Assembly: GCA_947525975.1 (NCBI GenBank)
Contig: CANNVE010000014.1
Span: forward strand, 1-64,000
Direction: 5' to 3'
Source of the DNA: an uncultured Muribaculaceae bacterium
Lineage (GTDB): Bacteria > Bacteroidota > Bacteroidia > Bacteroidales > Muribaculaceae
Length of the DNA stretch: 64,000 nucleotides
Shown here in pieces: positions 15,389 to 25,143 of this stretch (positions are counted from its first letter, which is position 1; every line of letters starts with the position of its first letter). The notes below the pieces were generated by a model. The model was not told the origin of the DNA, ran no database searches, and saw only the letters and a list, made by a program, of their open reading frames with translations. The translations under genes were made by a program, and so were the position numbers.

Positions 15389-17419
15389 TTGCGGCCGCCA
15401 CTGTCCTTTATGCCGGCGCTCCCCGTCGCTGCCGGCTTAGTGGCCGGAATCATTGCGGCTGAATGGGACTACGGGGCTGCATGCGCCATTGCGGGGGCTT
15501 TGCTTTTCGCCGCCTTATACTCATGCAAGCGGCATTATGCCGCATTCATAGCCCTGTCGGCGGCAGCAGGTTCCATCCTGGCTCTGGCCCGACAGCCCGT
15601 GGCGGTGCCGGAAAGCGCCGACGGGAAATTTGCACAATGCTCCGGATTGATCGTGAGCGAGTCGATTGGCGAGAACTCGCACAAATGCGTGGTAAGCATC
15701 GATTCAGTCGACGGGAAGCGGTGCCAACCGCCATTTCGGTGCCTCGTTTTCAACCGTCACATTACACCCGGGCTGCAACCGGGAGCCAGAGTCGAATTTT
15801 CAGCCGATATACAACCCGTCACCGAGGCCAAGGGCCTGCCCTATGAGGCTGACTACGGCAAATACCTGCGATATGACGGCATCACAGCCAGAGCCGTGAT
15901 ATACAACGAGTCGCTTTCTGTCACAACCGGCCCCGGACTATGGCACGGACTCGTCAACTCTGTGCGCGAATCAATGGCCACGGGCATAAGCCAATCGGGG
16001 GTATCGCCTCAGACATCAGCATTCCTGCTGACCACGATACTTGGCGAAGACGATTTCCTATCGCCTGACATCAAGTCGGGATTCCGCTCGGCAGGCCTCA
16101 GCCACATACTCGCTTTGAGCGGGCTGCATGTTGGCATCATCGCGTCGTTTATCATGCTGTCGCTATTTCCTCTCCGCCTCCTCCCCGGCGGCAGAAAGGC
16201 GCAGTTTTTCGTGTCTATGATCCTGATCTGGTCCTACGCTGTAGCCACCGGCCTCTCCCCGTCAGTTACCAGGGCGGCTATGATGCTGACCGTGATGATC
16301 ATTTCCCGATTGCTTGAGCGCGGCAACCACTCATTCAATGCTCTGTGCGTAGCCCTGATCGCAGTGCTCGCCATCAACCCCTACTCTCTTTTCACTCCCG
16401 GGCTGCAGATGTCGTTCGCCGCCGTGGCCGCGATATTGCTTGCGGTGAGACTAATGCCCAAGTCGCTTAATTCGCGGCCTGCAATGTCGTTTCTCCTTGG
16501 CATGGTCATTGTGCCTTTGGCCGCAATGCTCGGCACAGGCATCATCGGCGCCTATTATTTCCATTCGTTCCCCACTCTCTTCCTTCCGGCCAACATAGCC
16601 GCGGCCCTACTTTTCCCCATGCTGCTCACAGCCGGCATCGCGCTGATGCTCTCTACGATGGCGGGGATGCACGCATTATGGCTCGCCTCCACAGCAGATT
16701 ACCTCTACAGCGCTGTCACCGGCATCTCCGAGGCCTTCGCCGCAGGCACGCAGTGGCGAGGCCTATTCTTCTCCGCATGGGCCATATTGCCTTATTGGAT
16801 AGGCCTTATCCTAATTTTTGAATTCTTGAAAAGGAGGCTTGTCGACAATGACGAATATGACAGGCGCAGGCGCTCGTTTCTGATTTGGGGCTGCGCTTTC
16901 ATGCTCCTCTCCGCAGGTTCAGTCATGATCATGCGCGATCCGCCTCCAAAGGCCGAGATGTATCTGACCGACATTTATCCGCAGGCTATCGTGACGGTTA
17001 CGCCCGACCACGCCTACCTTCTGCCCATAGGCAAACGCATTGACCGGGACGAAGCCCTGGAACGATATGATGACAGATACGCCACATTTCTGATGCACAG
17101 GGGACATGACCGGTTTGAGATCATGCCCGACAGTTTTCGTGACGGCCTCTTCTACCGCAACGGGCCATTCCTGCTCGCCGCCGACAAACTTATATACATC
17201 GCCGATTCCGACTCGCTGCCCAAGCCTCCGACTAAACCATGGCGCATACTCGTAGGAAGCGGATACAGAGGCCCGCTGCGGGGCATCGCCTCCGGTGGTG
17301 ACTCAATCGTGATATGCAAGGGCGTAAACGGCAACCGTGCCGCAGCACTGCGCCGCCAATGCGGCGACTCGATCTACATTATCGACGCTCCCCTGCCCAT
17401 AGCCTTCACATCATACTGA
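15389..17419 (+). CDS. ComEC/Rec2-family membrane protein
   Basis: The 676-residue protein has N-terminal membrane segments, an extracytoplasmic OB-like (DUF4131) domain at about 65-190, and the polytopic competence domain from about 225 with the hallmark ILALSGLHVGII. About ten hydrophobic helices run to residue 525. The last 170 residues lack the HxHxDH metal site of the metallo-beta-lactamase domain found in full-length ComEC. The first in-frame start is TTG at 15389; an ATG at 15410 is the alternative, but RPPLSF just before it resembles the usual conserved N-terminus, so I kept TTG. In the family the role is DNA passage across the inner membrane; competence in this organism is not shown. 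Confidence 0.85.
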   Translation: MRPPLSFMPALPVAAGLVAGIIAAEWDYGAACAIAGALLFAALYSCKRHYAAFIALSAAAGSILALARQPVAVPESADGKFAQCSGLIVSESIGENSHKCVVSIDSVDGKRCQPPFRCLVFNRHITPGLQPGARVEFSADIQPVTEAKGLPYEADYGKYLRYDGITARAVIYNESLSVTTGPGLWHGLVNSVRESMATGISQSGVSPQTSAFLLTTILGEDDFLSPDIKSGFRSAGLSHILALSGLHVGIIASFIMLSLFPLRLLPGGRKAQFFVSMILIWSYAVATGLSPSVTRAAMMLTVMIISRLLERGNHSFNALCVALIAVLAINPYSLFTPGLQMSFAAVAAILLAVRLMPKSLNSRPAMSFLLGMVIVPLAAMLGTGIIGAYYFHSFPTLFLPANIAAALLFPMLLTAGIALMLSTMAGMHALWLASTADYLYSAVTGISEAFAAGTQWRGLFFSAWAILPYWIGLILIFEFLKRRLVDNDEYDRRRRSFLIWGCAFMLLSAGSVMIMRDPPPKAEMYLTDIYPQAIVTVTPDHAYLLPIGKRIDRDEALERYDDRYATFLMHRGHDRFEIMPDSFRDGLFYRNGPFLLAADKLIYIADSDSLPKPPTKPWRILVGSGYRGPLRGIASGGDSIVICKGVNGNRAAALRRQCGDSIYIIDAPLPIAFTSY

Positions 17420-17421
17420 CA

Positions 17422-17460
17422 AATACTAAGTGGAGGTGTGTTTCTCCGAAACGCACGGGC
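17422..17460 (+). repeat. Dispersed hairpin repeat, copy A
   Basis: The segment reads AATACT, then TGGAGG, then a stem-loop GTGTGTTTC-TCC-GAAACGCAC (17436-17456) and CGGGC. The same order in inverted orientation occurs at 49250-49286, 32 kb away. Both lie just downstream of a plus-strand gene. The conserved flanks argue for a true repeat family rather than two unrelated terminators. Confidence 0.6.
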
Positions 17461-17496
17461 CAAGCTCCATCTGCATTCATTGATTGACAATCATAA

Positions 17497-17565
17497 AGAC
17501 AGGAACACAGCAGAAACAGCAGGCTCCACTTAATATTGCCTGCTGTTTCTGCTGTGCTACTGTCT
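17497..17565. repeat. Long inverted repeat between convergent comEC and aminopeptidase genes
   Basis: The 27-nt left arm (17497-17523) and right arm (17539-17565) are complementary at 24 positions; the only break is a 3-nt internal mismatch, and the loop is 15 nt. Arm core is CACAGCAGAAACAGCAGG. It lies between the ends of two convergent genes and could terminate both, although no U-run follows either arm. It is longer than a usual terminator stem. Confidence 0.75.
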
Positions 17566-17591
17566 CGAGGTCACCAAAGGCCTCATTAAAT

Positions 17592-19376
17592 TCAGCGGGT
17601 GAGATGCGCCGTCTTGGCTGCGAGCCATGCGGCTTCCTCCGCGTCGAGGTGCGGGGTCAGTTTCTCACGCACGGTGTCGTGGTAAGCGTTGAGCCATGCG
17701 ATCTCGTCGTCGGTCATGATCTCTGTCTCACAGAGCGAGAGGTCGATCGGGAAAAGGGTTAAAGTCTCGAATTTGTAGAATTTGCCAAACTCGGTCTCCA
17801 TTGCGGGCACTGTGAGCACAAGATTCTCGCAGCGTATGCCATGGACGCCTTCGCGATAAAGGCCGGGCTCATTTGATGTGATCATGCCTGGCATCAGCTT
17901 GGTGGGCACGTAGTTCATGCGTATCGACTGAGGACCTTCGTGCACATTGAGGAAATGGCCCACGCCGTGGCCTGTGCCGTGGAGATAGCTCAGGCCTTCC
18001 TTCCACAGGTATTGACGGGCAAGGACATCGAGCTGCACGCCCATGGTGCCTTCCGGGAACACGGCTGCGCCGAGAGCGATATGACCTTTCAGCACGAGCG
18101 TGAAATCATGCTTTTCAAGCTGAGTGGGAATGCCCATGGCTATGGTGCGGGTGATGTCGGTGGTGCCGTCGAGATATTGGGCGCCCGAGTCGATCAGGAG
18201 GAGCCCTTCAGGGCGAATCGTGGCATTGCTTTCGGTGTCAGGCTCATAGTGCACGATTGCTCCGTGGGGGCCGTATCCGGCTATCGTGCCGAAACTCTCA
18301 TCGAAGTAGAGAGGCTGCGCGCTGCGGTGCTTGCGCAGTATGGCGTCGACATCGAGCTCGGTGAGCGTATTCCCGTCGGTCATTGTTTTCTCTATCTCCA
18401 TGAGCGACTTCACCAAGGCCACGCCGTCGCGCACCATGGCATCGCGCACGCCGCGCACCTGCGTGTCGTTCTTTATCGCCTTTGGCATGGCCACCGGCGA
18501 TGCTCCGGCCACAGCCCTTTCTGAAAGCAGATTGGCGATAGCCACCGAGGTCTTCACCTCCTCGATCAGCACTTTCTCGGCGGGGAGCGCCTTGACAAAA
18601 TCTTTGACGCTATCATAGGGCTTCACCTCCACGCCTTGCTTCGCGAGATATGAAATTGTATCGGAGTCAAACTTATCGGGATCGGCAAACAGCACGGTAC
18701 CGGCAGGCGAAACGTAGAGGTATGATGTGACCACCGGATTGTATTTGACATCGCGGCTGCGCACATTGAGAGCCCACGCTATTTCGTCGAGCGGAGATAT
18801 AAATACTGAATCAGCCTTCTGGCTGCGCGCTTGCGCTAGTATGCCGGCAAGCTTTTCCTTGGCGCTCATGCCGGCGTATTTCTCGTCATGAATCATGATG
18901 AGATCCTTCGGAAGCGCGGGGCGCGATGCCCACACCCTGTCGACCACGTCAAAATCGGTGTCGAGCCTTATGCCATGGTCTGCGAATCGCTTCGACATGG
19001 CGCGGACTTCGGTGACGGAGAAAAGCATGCCGTCGATGCCCACCACTGATCCATGCGGAAGATTGTCTGTGAGATACGTCTCAATCGACGGAGTCGCGGG
19101 CAGGCCATCCTTCATCAGTTCGATGCCGGTGCCTGAAAGTTGGTCGGCAGCCTGCAGGAAATAGCGGGAATCTGTCCACAGAAGCGCCTTATCGGCAGTG
19201 ACAACGAGCGAACCGGCCGAACCGGTGAAACCGCTCAAAAACCGTCTCACCTGCCAATGCTTGGCTATGTATTCGCTCTGATGCGGATCAGTCTGCGGGA
19301 TGATAACGGCATCGACGCCGGCAGCCTTCATCTCGGCCCGCAGCGCGCCAATGCGCTCTTTGATTTCTTCTTTCAT
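17592..19376 (-). CDS. Xaa-Pro aminopeptidase (peptidase family M24)
   Basis: The 594-residue enzyme should release N-terminal residues preceding proline, using two metal ions. It has two creatinase-like N-terminal domains and a C-terminal pita-bread domain with the metal ligands visible in order: the two Asp of IDSGAQYLDGTTDITRT, the His of GTGHGVGHFLNVHEGP, and Glu in SNEPGLYREG and FETLTLFP. The length fits the long eukaryote-like/Bacteroidota aminopeptidase P class. There is no signal peptide, so it is cytoplasmic. The ATG at 19376 (MKEEIKERIGALR) is preferred over one 14 codons upstream because the N-terminal helix starts there in related proteins. Confidence 0.93.
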   Translation of the reverse strand: MKEEIKERIGALRAEMKAAGVDAVIIPQTDPHQSEYIAKHWQVRRFLSGFTGSAGSLVVTADKALLWTDSRYFLQAADQLSGTGIELMKDGLPATPSIETYLTDNLPHGSVVGIDGMLFSVTEVRAMSKRFADHGIRLDTDFDVVDRVWASRPALPKDLIMIHDEKYAGMSAKEKLAGILAQARSQKADSVFISPLDEIAWALNVRSRDVKYNPVVTSYLYVSPAGTVLFADPDKFDSDTISYLAKQGVEVKPYDSVKDFVKALPAEKVLIEEVKTSVAIANLLSERAVAGASPVAMPKAIKNDTQVRGVRDAMVRDGVALVKSLMEIEKTMTDGNTLTELDVDAILRKHRSAQPLYFDESFGTIAGYGPHGAIVHYEPDTESNATIRPEGLLLIDSGAQYLDGTTDITRTIAMGIPTQLEKHDFTLVLKGHIALGAAVFPEGTMGVQLDVLARQYLWKEGLSYLHGTGHGVGHFLNVHEGPQSIRMNYVPTKLMPGMITSNEPGLYREGVHGIRCENLVLTVPAMETEFGKFYKFETLTLFPIDLSLCETEIMTDDEIAWLNAYHDTVREKLTPHLDAEEAAWLAAKTAHLTR

Positions 19377-19447
19377 CTTATATTTAGCATTAATCGAATA
19401 AGTGTATACATATGACACACTTACCCTTATTTCAGACCATTCAGGGC

Positions 19448-19975
19448 CTATTGTTCGTTGTATTTGCTGCCTTTGATACGTCTATTTATCTTTTTGGCCA
19501 ATTCTTCACAGTTTTCTTGCAGCAGCACATCAAATCTGTTCCAACGTCCATCAGACACACTCTCCTTAAATGAGTAGACATAAGTATTTTTTTCAGTACT
19601 GATCGACAATTCGACAGACACCTTCATCCCTGCCTTGCCGGTCAATTCGTCAAGACGTATCGATATTTTACAGGGAGCTTCTGACGTAGGAGAATATGTT
19701 TTTTTGGTCTTTTGGGAAAGCGTCTTAAATATTTCCGGTCCGATGTATTTTATGATTACTGCCATTTGGTCAGCAGTCATATCATTTTTGGCGGCTGTAT
19801 ACTCCATAAAGTCAGGCAATGACATGCCTTCGCAATACACACTGTCGGCAATAAACTCAACTTTATACTCAGTTTCCTTGTTAAAGGCCACTCCGTGTCT
19901 TTTAGTCCACTTGCCAAAGGCCGGGAACGACACTAAAACCATGATTGACAATAAAAGCAGATTCTTAAACTTCAT
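19448..19975 (-). CDS. Small secreted protein of unknown function
   Basis: From the ATG at 19975 the product has 175 residues, with a clear signal peptide (MKFKNLLLLSIMVLVSFPAFG) and a mature part rich in Lys, Tyr and Ser. The mature part shows beta-strand-like alternation at about 110-150. No known motif is visible. A promoter with both boxes lies just upstream, and the more upstream in-frame ATG at 20002 falls inside its -7 box. The aminopeptidase gene follows after 71 bp and may be read through from here. Confidence 0.75.
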   Translation of the reverse strand: MKFKNLLLLSIMVLVSFPAFGKWTKRHGVAFNKETEYKVEFIADSVYCEGMSLPDFMEYTAAKNDMTADQMAVIIKYIGPEIFKTLSQKTKKTYSPTSEAPCKISIRLDELTGKAGMKVSVELSISTEKNTYVYSFKESVSDGRWNRFDVLLQENCEELAKKINRRIKGSKYNEQ

Positions 19976-19999
19976 AACTTCTAACGTATATTTATGTTG

Positions 20000-20031
20000 C
20001 AAAAATATATAAATAATCTAACAAAAACAAA
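20000..20031 (-). promoter_or_regulatory. Bacteroidetes-type promoter of the small secreted protein gene
   Basis: On the minus strand a -33 TTTG (20028-20031) and a -7 TATTTTTG (20000-20007) are spaced by 20 bp. The start site would lie about 20 nt upstream of the ATG at 19975. Confidence 0.65.
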
Positions 20032-20106
20032 CGTCGGGGTCAATTTCCAATGAATCCACATGAAATAATCTGAATCAAATCGCCTTAAGAACTCAAAGCT
20101 TGTAGT

Positions 20107-21855
20107 TTACCAACCATTGTTTTGTGTCAGGTTGAGATTGCGATCCATCTCTACCAGAGGTATGGGCCACAACTCATGGCGGCTCTGATAGGAGCGTGTG
20201 TACATCAGATCACCGAAAATATCGGTTGCGTTCTTTACCGACTTTTCAAGCATCCCCCAGCGGCGCAGATCCCAATATCTCTGGCCTTCTCCGGCAAGTT
20301 CAAAGGCACGCTCGCGTTGTATCCTTATTGCCATATCCTCCTTTCCTCCGACGGATAGCCATGAGGCGCCGGAGTTAAGCCCGGGCATGCCGACACGGGC
20401 GCGTATCTTGTTGACCTCAGCCACAGCCTTGTCCGTGGCTCCGCTCTCATTGTATGCCTCGGCAAGCATAAGTATAACATCGCCAAGGCGAATAAGCGGA
20501 AATTCGTATGGCGTGCGGTTATACTCACCCCAATATCCGTCAAGGTTACCGGTCGGAATCCATTTGCGCCAGAAATATGAATTCCAACCTTCAGAGTTGC
20601 GGATAAATGCCATTGCCTCCATCGGCGCGCCACCCTGTGTCGGGTCGGCAAGCACAAACTGCTTGTCCATGGGATTCGAGCCGGCATCAGTGCCAAGATA
20701 ATGCGAGTAAGGAGTAATCACATTTAGGCACAGGCGAGGGTCGCGCTGACGATAAGCATCCATCACTTTTGTCGTGTCGCAGTCAAGCGTGGATGTCACT
20801 ACGGTGCTTCCCTGATCAATCGCCACGCTCATATACCTGCGGCGGAGCTGTGAATCCCCGTTATTGAAACCCGGAAACACATCGTCCCAGTCAAAGGGGG
20901 AGCCATCGAGGTTCTCGTACATATCCACGAGTGTGGTCGATGGGACAATGCAGTTGCTTGCAATCAGGCGCATGGTTGACTTGTTGCCGAAATACGAAAC
21001 TATGTCAAGAGCATATCCGGCAGTGTTCCCGTCTATCGACTGAATCGAAAAAATCATCTCGGGACTGTGGTTGCCGTTGTAGAGGCGGAACAGTCCGTTG
21101 TAGTCGGGGTGAAGCGAGTAGCCGTAATTGTTGGATTTATTATAGACAATTTCCTCAAAATCAGCAACAGCCTTGTCCCACTCGCGGTTGAACAGGTACA
21201 CTTTACCACGCAGTGCATAAGCGGCTCCTTTGGTGGCGCGGCCGAGGTCGGCGGCGTCCCAGCTTACCGGGAGCTTTTCGATGGCTTCTGTGAGATCATC
21301 GATTATGTGTCGGCGGATTTCATCCTCCGAACTGCGCGGTGCATTGAGGTTGGCGAACTGTTCGTTTATGTCACACGTTTCATCATAATATGGCACACCG
21401 CCCCAGCAGTTGAGCATACGGAAATATGCCATCGCCCGCAGGAATTTAGCCTCGCCGGTCACGCGGTCGATCGTCTGTTGACTGATAGGCATACCAGCCA
21501 CATTGCGGATTACGGTGTTGGACCGATGGACCAGTTCGTAAAGATACTGCCAATGGTTCTGCACACCGCCACTATTGGAGGCGAACGATGTCCCACGCGA
21601 TATGTCCGACCACGGTGTAGTACCGTCGGCAAGGTCGCTGCACATATCGAAAGTGAACTCCATGCCAAAGCACCAATTGGCTTTCATCGCAGCGTACATC
21701 CCTACGGCAGCCTGACGTGCATGATCTTCAGTCTGCCAGAAAGTCTGCCCCGACATCTGGTCGCCGGGGACGTAATCGAGGCTCTCGCACCCGCTTAAAA
21801 GCAAAGCGCAGGCGGCCAATGCCGATATATATCTGATTTTCATTTTATGATTCAT
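20107..21855 (-). CDS. SusD/RagB-family outer-membrane lipoprotein
   Basis: The 582-residue protein is the glycan-binding partner that caps a SusC transporter. It has a lipoprotein signal peptide with lipobox LLLSGC (acceptor Cys about residue 23), TPR-like helical units in the N-terminal half (VHRSNTVIRN, ITGEAKFLRAMAYF-like segment) and the typical C-terminal PLIRLGDVILMLAEAYNE and RERAFELAGEGQRYWDLRRWG motifs. It starts 4 bp after the SusC gene ends, so the two are co-translated. An ATG 4 codons downstream (21843) is the alternative start. No glycosidase gene follows, so the ligand is unknown. Confidence 0.95.
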   Translation of the reverse strand: MNHKMKIRYISALAACALLLSGCESLDYVPGDQMSGQTFWQTEDHARQAAVGMYAAMKANWCFGMEFTFDMCSDLADGTTPWSDISRGTSFASNSGGVQNHWQYLYELVHRSNTVIRNVAGMPISQQTIDRVTGEAKFLRAMAYFRMLNCWGGVPYYDETCDINEQFANLNAPRSSEDEIRRHIIDDLTEAIEKLPVSWDAADLGRATKGAAYALRGKVYLFNREWDKAVADFEEIVYNKSNNYGYSLHPDYNGLFRLYNGNHSPEMIFSIQSIDGNTAGYALDIVSYFGNKSTMRLIASNCIVPSTTLVDMYENLDGSPFDWDDVFPGFNNGDSQLRRRYMSVAIDQGSTVVTSTLDCDTTKVMDAYRQRDPRLCLNVITPYSHYLGTDAGSNPMDKQFVLADPTQGGAPMEAMAFIRNSEGWNSYFWRKWIPTGNLDGYWGEYNRTPYEFPLIRLGDVILMLAEAYNESGATDKAVAEVNKIRARVGMPGLNSGASWLSVGGKEDMAIRIQRERAFELAGEGQRYWDLRRWGMLEKSVKNATDIFGDLMYTRSYQSRHELWPIPLVEMDRNLNLTQNNGW

Positions 21856-21859
21856 TTAA

Positions 21860-24800
21860 TTAGAAAGATACGTTGATACCCACGGAATACTGACGGATTG
21901 CCGGATATCCGACATTGGCTCCAATTTCAGGGTCAAGACCGGGGAAATTCGTTATTGTGAACAGATTGTCGATGCTGCAGTAGATTTTCAGATTCTCTAC
22001 AAAGAATTTCTTTGTAATCTTACTCGGCACAGTGTATCCGAGTTGGATATTCTTGCAGCGCAAGTATGCGGCGTTATGCACGAAGGCGTCACTGGCGATA
22101 TTGTTTTTGCCATTGGCATTGTTTCGCAGCACAGGATAGATGGAATTGTATGGATTTTCGGGGGACCATGCGTTGTCGGTTATATCTTTTATCAGCGACT
22201 GGCCCATTACGGTCACGAAGCGGAAAGCCTGATTGTTGTAGTACACCTGATGGTTGCCTACACCCTGAAAAAGCACGCTGAAATCAAAGTTGTTCCAGCT
22301 CAATCCGAGGTTCGCGCCGAAAGTAAAACGCGGGAGTGTGCCGTGACCTATCTCCACACGATCGTTTGTGTCGAGTTTGCCATCGCCGTTGGCATCCCGA
22401 TACAGGAAGTCGCCGAGTTCGGGGCGTTGGTATGTAGCAAAATAATCCGGGTTCCTGTCCACAAGCGACTGCACATAATCAAGATCCGATTGGTCGCGCA
22501 CGATACGGTCAACTGTAATCACATACAGCTGGTTGATAGGCTTGCCCTCCTGTGTCTTGTAGACACCGCTTATCGAAGATACATCGCCTTGGAATTTAGT
22601 GACCTTGTTTGTCACGAACCCCATATTAAAGCCTACATTATACGAAACTTTGCCGACTTTATCGTTCCAGCGAATGTCAAACTCTACGCCCTTATTATTT
22701 ACTTGTCCGGCATTTTGGTTGGGAACAACGCTTGTGCCATGCTCAAGAGGGGCCGGCAGCGATATTAGTATGCCTTTCGTATCCTTGTTGTATATATCTA
22801 CCGAGCCGCTGAGACGATTGTTAAGGATGGCATAGTCCACACCTATATTCGTCATGTAGGTTTTCTCCCATGTCAATGCCGGATTAGCAAGAACTGTCTG
22901 CGCAAGCCCCCCGGTGATGTTGCCGTTGAGGATATAATTTGCCGTGGCGAACAGTGATTGATACATATAGTAGCTTGTAGTGGCATTGTTGCCCAACGAG
23001 CCATACGACGCACGGAGTTTGAGTTGGTTGAGCCATGACGATGTTCCGCGCATGAACCTTTCTTCTGAAATTCTCCATCCTGCCGAAATCGATGGAAAAT
23101 AGCCCCAGCGATGACCGGGTGCGAATTTCGACGAACCGTCGGCACGCAGATTGGCTTCAAGCAGATAGCGGTTGTCCCAGTTGAGGTTGACACGTCCGAA
23201 ATAGGAGCGCATCGCCCATTCGTTGTAGTTGCCAGTTATGCCGCCGTTGGTCATACCGGCGTCGATGGCGCCTAATGACGGATCAACGAGGTCGTATTTA
23301 ATGAAATAGTCCTGATCATACTTGTTGTATTCCTGGCTCATGCCGGCGAATAAGGATGCTTCGAGTTTGCTGACATTGAATTTATATTGTGCGGTCACTT
23401 CCGATGAGCGGAATGTGTTTCGGTAGTTGTAGCGGCGGATATATGTGCGCACAACCCCCTCGCGGATAAGCACCGGCCCGTCGAAAGTGAAGCGGTACAA
23501 GTCGCGGTCGGTCAGATGATGCTCGATGTTGCGCTCCCAGTAGTTCATGGAGAAAGTTCCTTGGACAGTCAGCCCTTTCACCGGAGTAAGACGCGCATAG
23601 ATCTTACCGACCATGCGTTTTGTCTTGACCGGATACTCGTCCTTGTAGAACCACTGCCGGCGGTACGGATTGGCGTTGCTCACGTTTTCCTCCTCCGGAT
23701 TCTGTATGCCTCCATAAAGCCCTGTGGCCGGGTCATACAGCGTCATGCCCGGCACAGTATTGAACGCACCGTAACCGAAAATGACATCACCACCTGCCGC
23801 GGCATTCTCCGCCGACGGATTATTGGTGTCATAATAACCGAACAGGTTTGTCCCGACACTTATCCACGGCTTTATATTGATGTCAAGGTTTGTGCGCATC
23901 TGGTAACGCTCATAATCCGTGTGATACACCATGCCCGGATTGTTGACATAGCCGAACGAGAGGTTATAATTCACCGTTTTCGTTCCTCCGGTGATTGCAA
24001 GATTATGATTCTGCACCACCGACGTGTTGCGGTAGATATGGTCCTGCCAGTCAGTGTTGGGATATATTGAGGGGTTGCGACCGCCGTCGTTGCGCCATTC
24101 GTCGATCTTGCCTTGTGAAAACCGAGGTGCCTGGCCGTTGACTATCAGGCCTGCATTCTGTATTTCCATGAAATCGGCATAATCAGTCACAAGATTCAGA
24201 CGCTTGGCTACGGTTTCAAACGATACATTGCCGCTGTATGTGACCCTTGGTGCGCGTTCCACACCGTGCCGGGTAGTTACGAGAATAACGCCGTTTGCGG
24301 CTCTTGAACCGTATATGGCAGCGGAAGCAGCATCCTTCAGCACCGATATATTCTCTATATCCTGGGGGTTGATGTCACTGAGGGCGATGCCTGTCATGCC
24401 GTCCACCACTACCAGCGGCGCCGCATTGTTTAGAGTGCCGAGACCACGCACCGTTATGCTCTGTGATTCAAAGCCCGGAGTGTTTCCTCCGGAGTTTGTG
24501 ACTGTCAGGCCTGCGGCAAGTCCGGCAAGCGCATTGGTGGCGTTAGTGATCGGGCGGTCTTCAAGCGCACCGACATTGACCGAGGACACCGAGCCTGTCA
24601 GGTCGACTTTCTTTTGTGTGGCATAGCCCACAACAACCACTTCATCAATCAACGAAGATACAGGCTTAAGTTCAATCTTAATGTTAGTGAAGTTGTCCGC
24701 ATTCACTTCCACACTCTCTTCGGCATAGCCCACATACGACACATTTAATTCACACGGCAGGCCAAGCACATGCAATATGAAGTCTCCTTCGACATCTGTG

Positions 24801-25000
24801 ATGGTGGCGTTCTTGCGGTCTTCATCCGTAAACACCGAGCATCCAATCACCGGATCTCCATATTCATCGACCACTTTTCCCCTGATCGCACACGCTCCAG
24901 AAACATCTGCCTGTTCACGCGTCATTCCGTACATATTCAGCGCGCATCCCGAAGTGAAGACAAGGCAAAGCAAAACGATAAGGATAGGATAACGATTCAT
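21860..25000 (-). CDS. SusC/RagA-family TonB-dependent transporter
   Basis: The 1046-residue receptor has a signal sequence, a carboxypeptidase-D-like domain (about 35-110, IRGKVVDEYGDPVIGCSVF), a TonB-box/plug region with VDEVVVVGYATQKK-type sequence, SITVRGLGTLNNAAPLVVVDG, and a 22-strand barrel ending in IRQYSVGINVSF. It imports oligosaccharides or peptides with SusD and TonB energy. The ATG at 25000 is chosen because a promoter with both boxes lies at 25023-25053 and upstream in-frame ATGs precede it. The signal peptide ends FTSGC, so it could be read as a lipoprotein signal, unusual for a SusC-type protein. Confidence 0.95.
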   Translation of the reverse strand: MNRYPILIVLLCLVFTSGCALNMYGMTREQADVSGACAIRGKVVDEYGDPVIGCSVFTDEDRKNATITDVEGDFILHVLGLPCELNVSYVGYAEESVEVNADNFTNIKIELKPVSSLIDEVVVVGYATQKKVDLTGSVSSVNVGALEDRPITNATNALAGLAAGLTVTNSGGNTPGFESQSITVRGLGTLNNAAPLVVVDGMTGIALSDINPQDIENISVLKDAASAAIYGSRAANGVILVTTRHGVERAPRVTYSGNVSFETVAKRLNLVTDYADFMEIQNAGLIVNGQAPRFSQGKIDEWRNDGGRNPSIYPNTDWQDHIYRNTSVVQNHNLAITGGTKTVNYNLSFGYVNNPGMVYHTDYERYQMRTNLDINIKPWISVGTNLFGYYDTNNPSAENAAAGGDVIFGYGAFNTVPGMTLYDPATGLYGGIQNPEEENVSNANPYRRQWFYKDEYPVKTKRMVGKIYARLTPVKGLTVQGTFSMNYWERNIEHHLTDRDLYRFTFDGPVLIREGVVRTYIRRYNYRNTFRSSEVTAQYKFNVSKLEASLFAGMSQEYNKYDQDYFIKYDLVDPSLGAIDAGMTNGGITGNYNEWAMRSYFGRVNLNWDNRYLLEANLRADGSSKFAPGHRWGYFPSISAGWRISEERFMRGTSSWLNQLKLRASYGSLGNNATTSYYMYQSLFATANYILNGNITGGLAQTVLANPALTWEKTYMTNIGVDYAILNNRLSGSVDIYNKDTKGILISLPAPLEHGTSVVPNQNAGQVNNKGVEFDIRWNDKVGKVSYNVGFNMGFVTNKVTKFQGDVSSISGVYKTQEGKPINQLYVITVDRIVRDQSDLDYVQSLVDRNPDYFATYQRPELGDFLYRDANGDGKLDTNDRVEIGHGTLPRFTFGANLGLSWNNFDFSVLFQGVGNHQVYYNNQAFRFVTVMGQSLIKDITDNAWSPENPYNSIYPVLRNNANGKNNIASDAFVHNAAYLRCKNIQLGYTVPSKITKKFFVENLKIYCSIDNLFTITNFPGLDPEIGANVGYPAIRQYSVGINVSF

Positions 25001-25022
25001 TTCAGCTAATACTTTTTTTACG

Positions 25023-25053
25023 CAAATATAAATGTGTCGCCGAAAATGCCAAA
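25023..25053 (-). promoter_or_regulatory. Bacteroidetes-type promoter of the SusCD operon
   Basis: On the minus strand a -33 TTTG (25050-25053) and a -7 TATATTTG (25023-25030) are spaced by 19 bp. The start site would be about 15-18 nt upstream of the ATG at 25000. No SusR, ECF-sigma or hybrid regulator gene adjoins it. Confidence 0.7.
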
Positions 25054-25143
25054 GCGGGTGATAATAGACAACATAAATATGACAACGAAAAGGGTGAGGC
25101 GACAAACACATGCCACCCCACCCCGAGACTCACTAATTATTGA

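Noticed and set aside
20107-25000. Full polysaccharide utilisation locus
   Set aside because: Only the SusC and SusD genes are present; the sole glycosidase (GH3) lies 26 kb away in an unrelated gene run.
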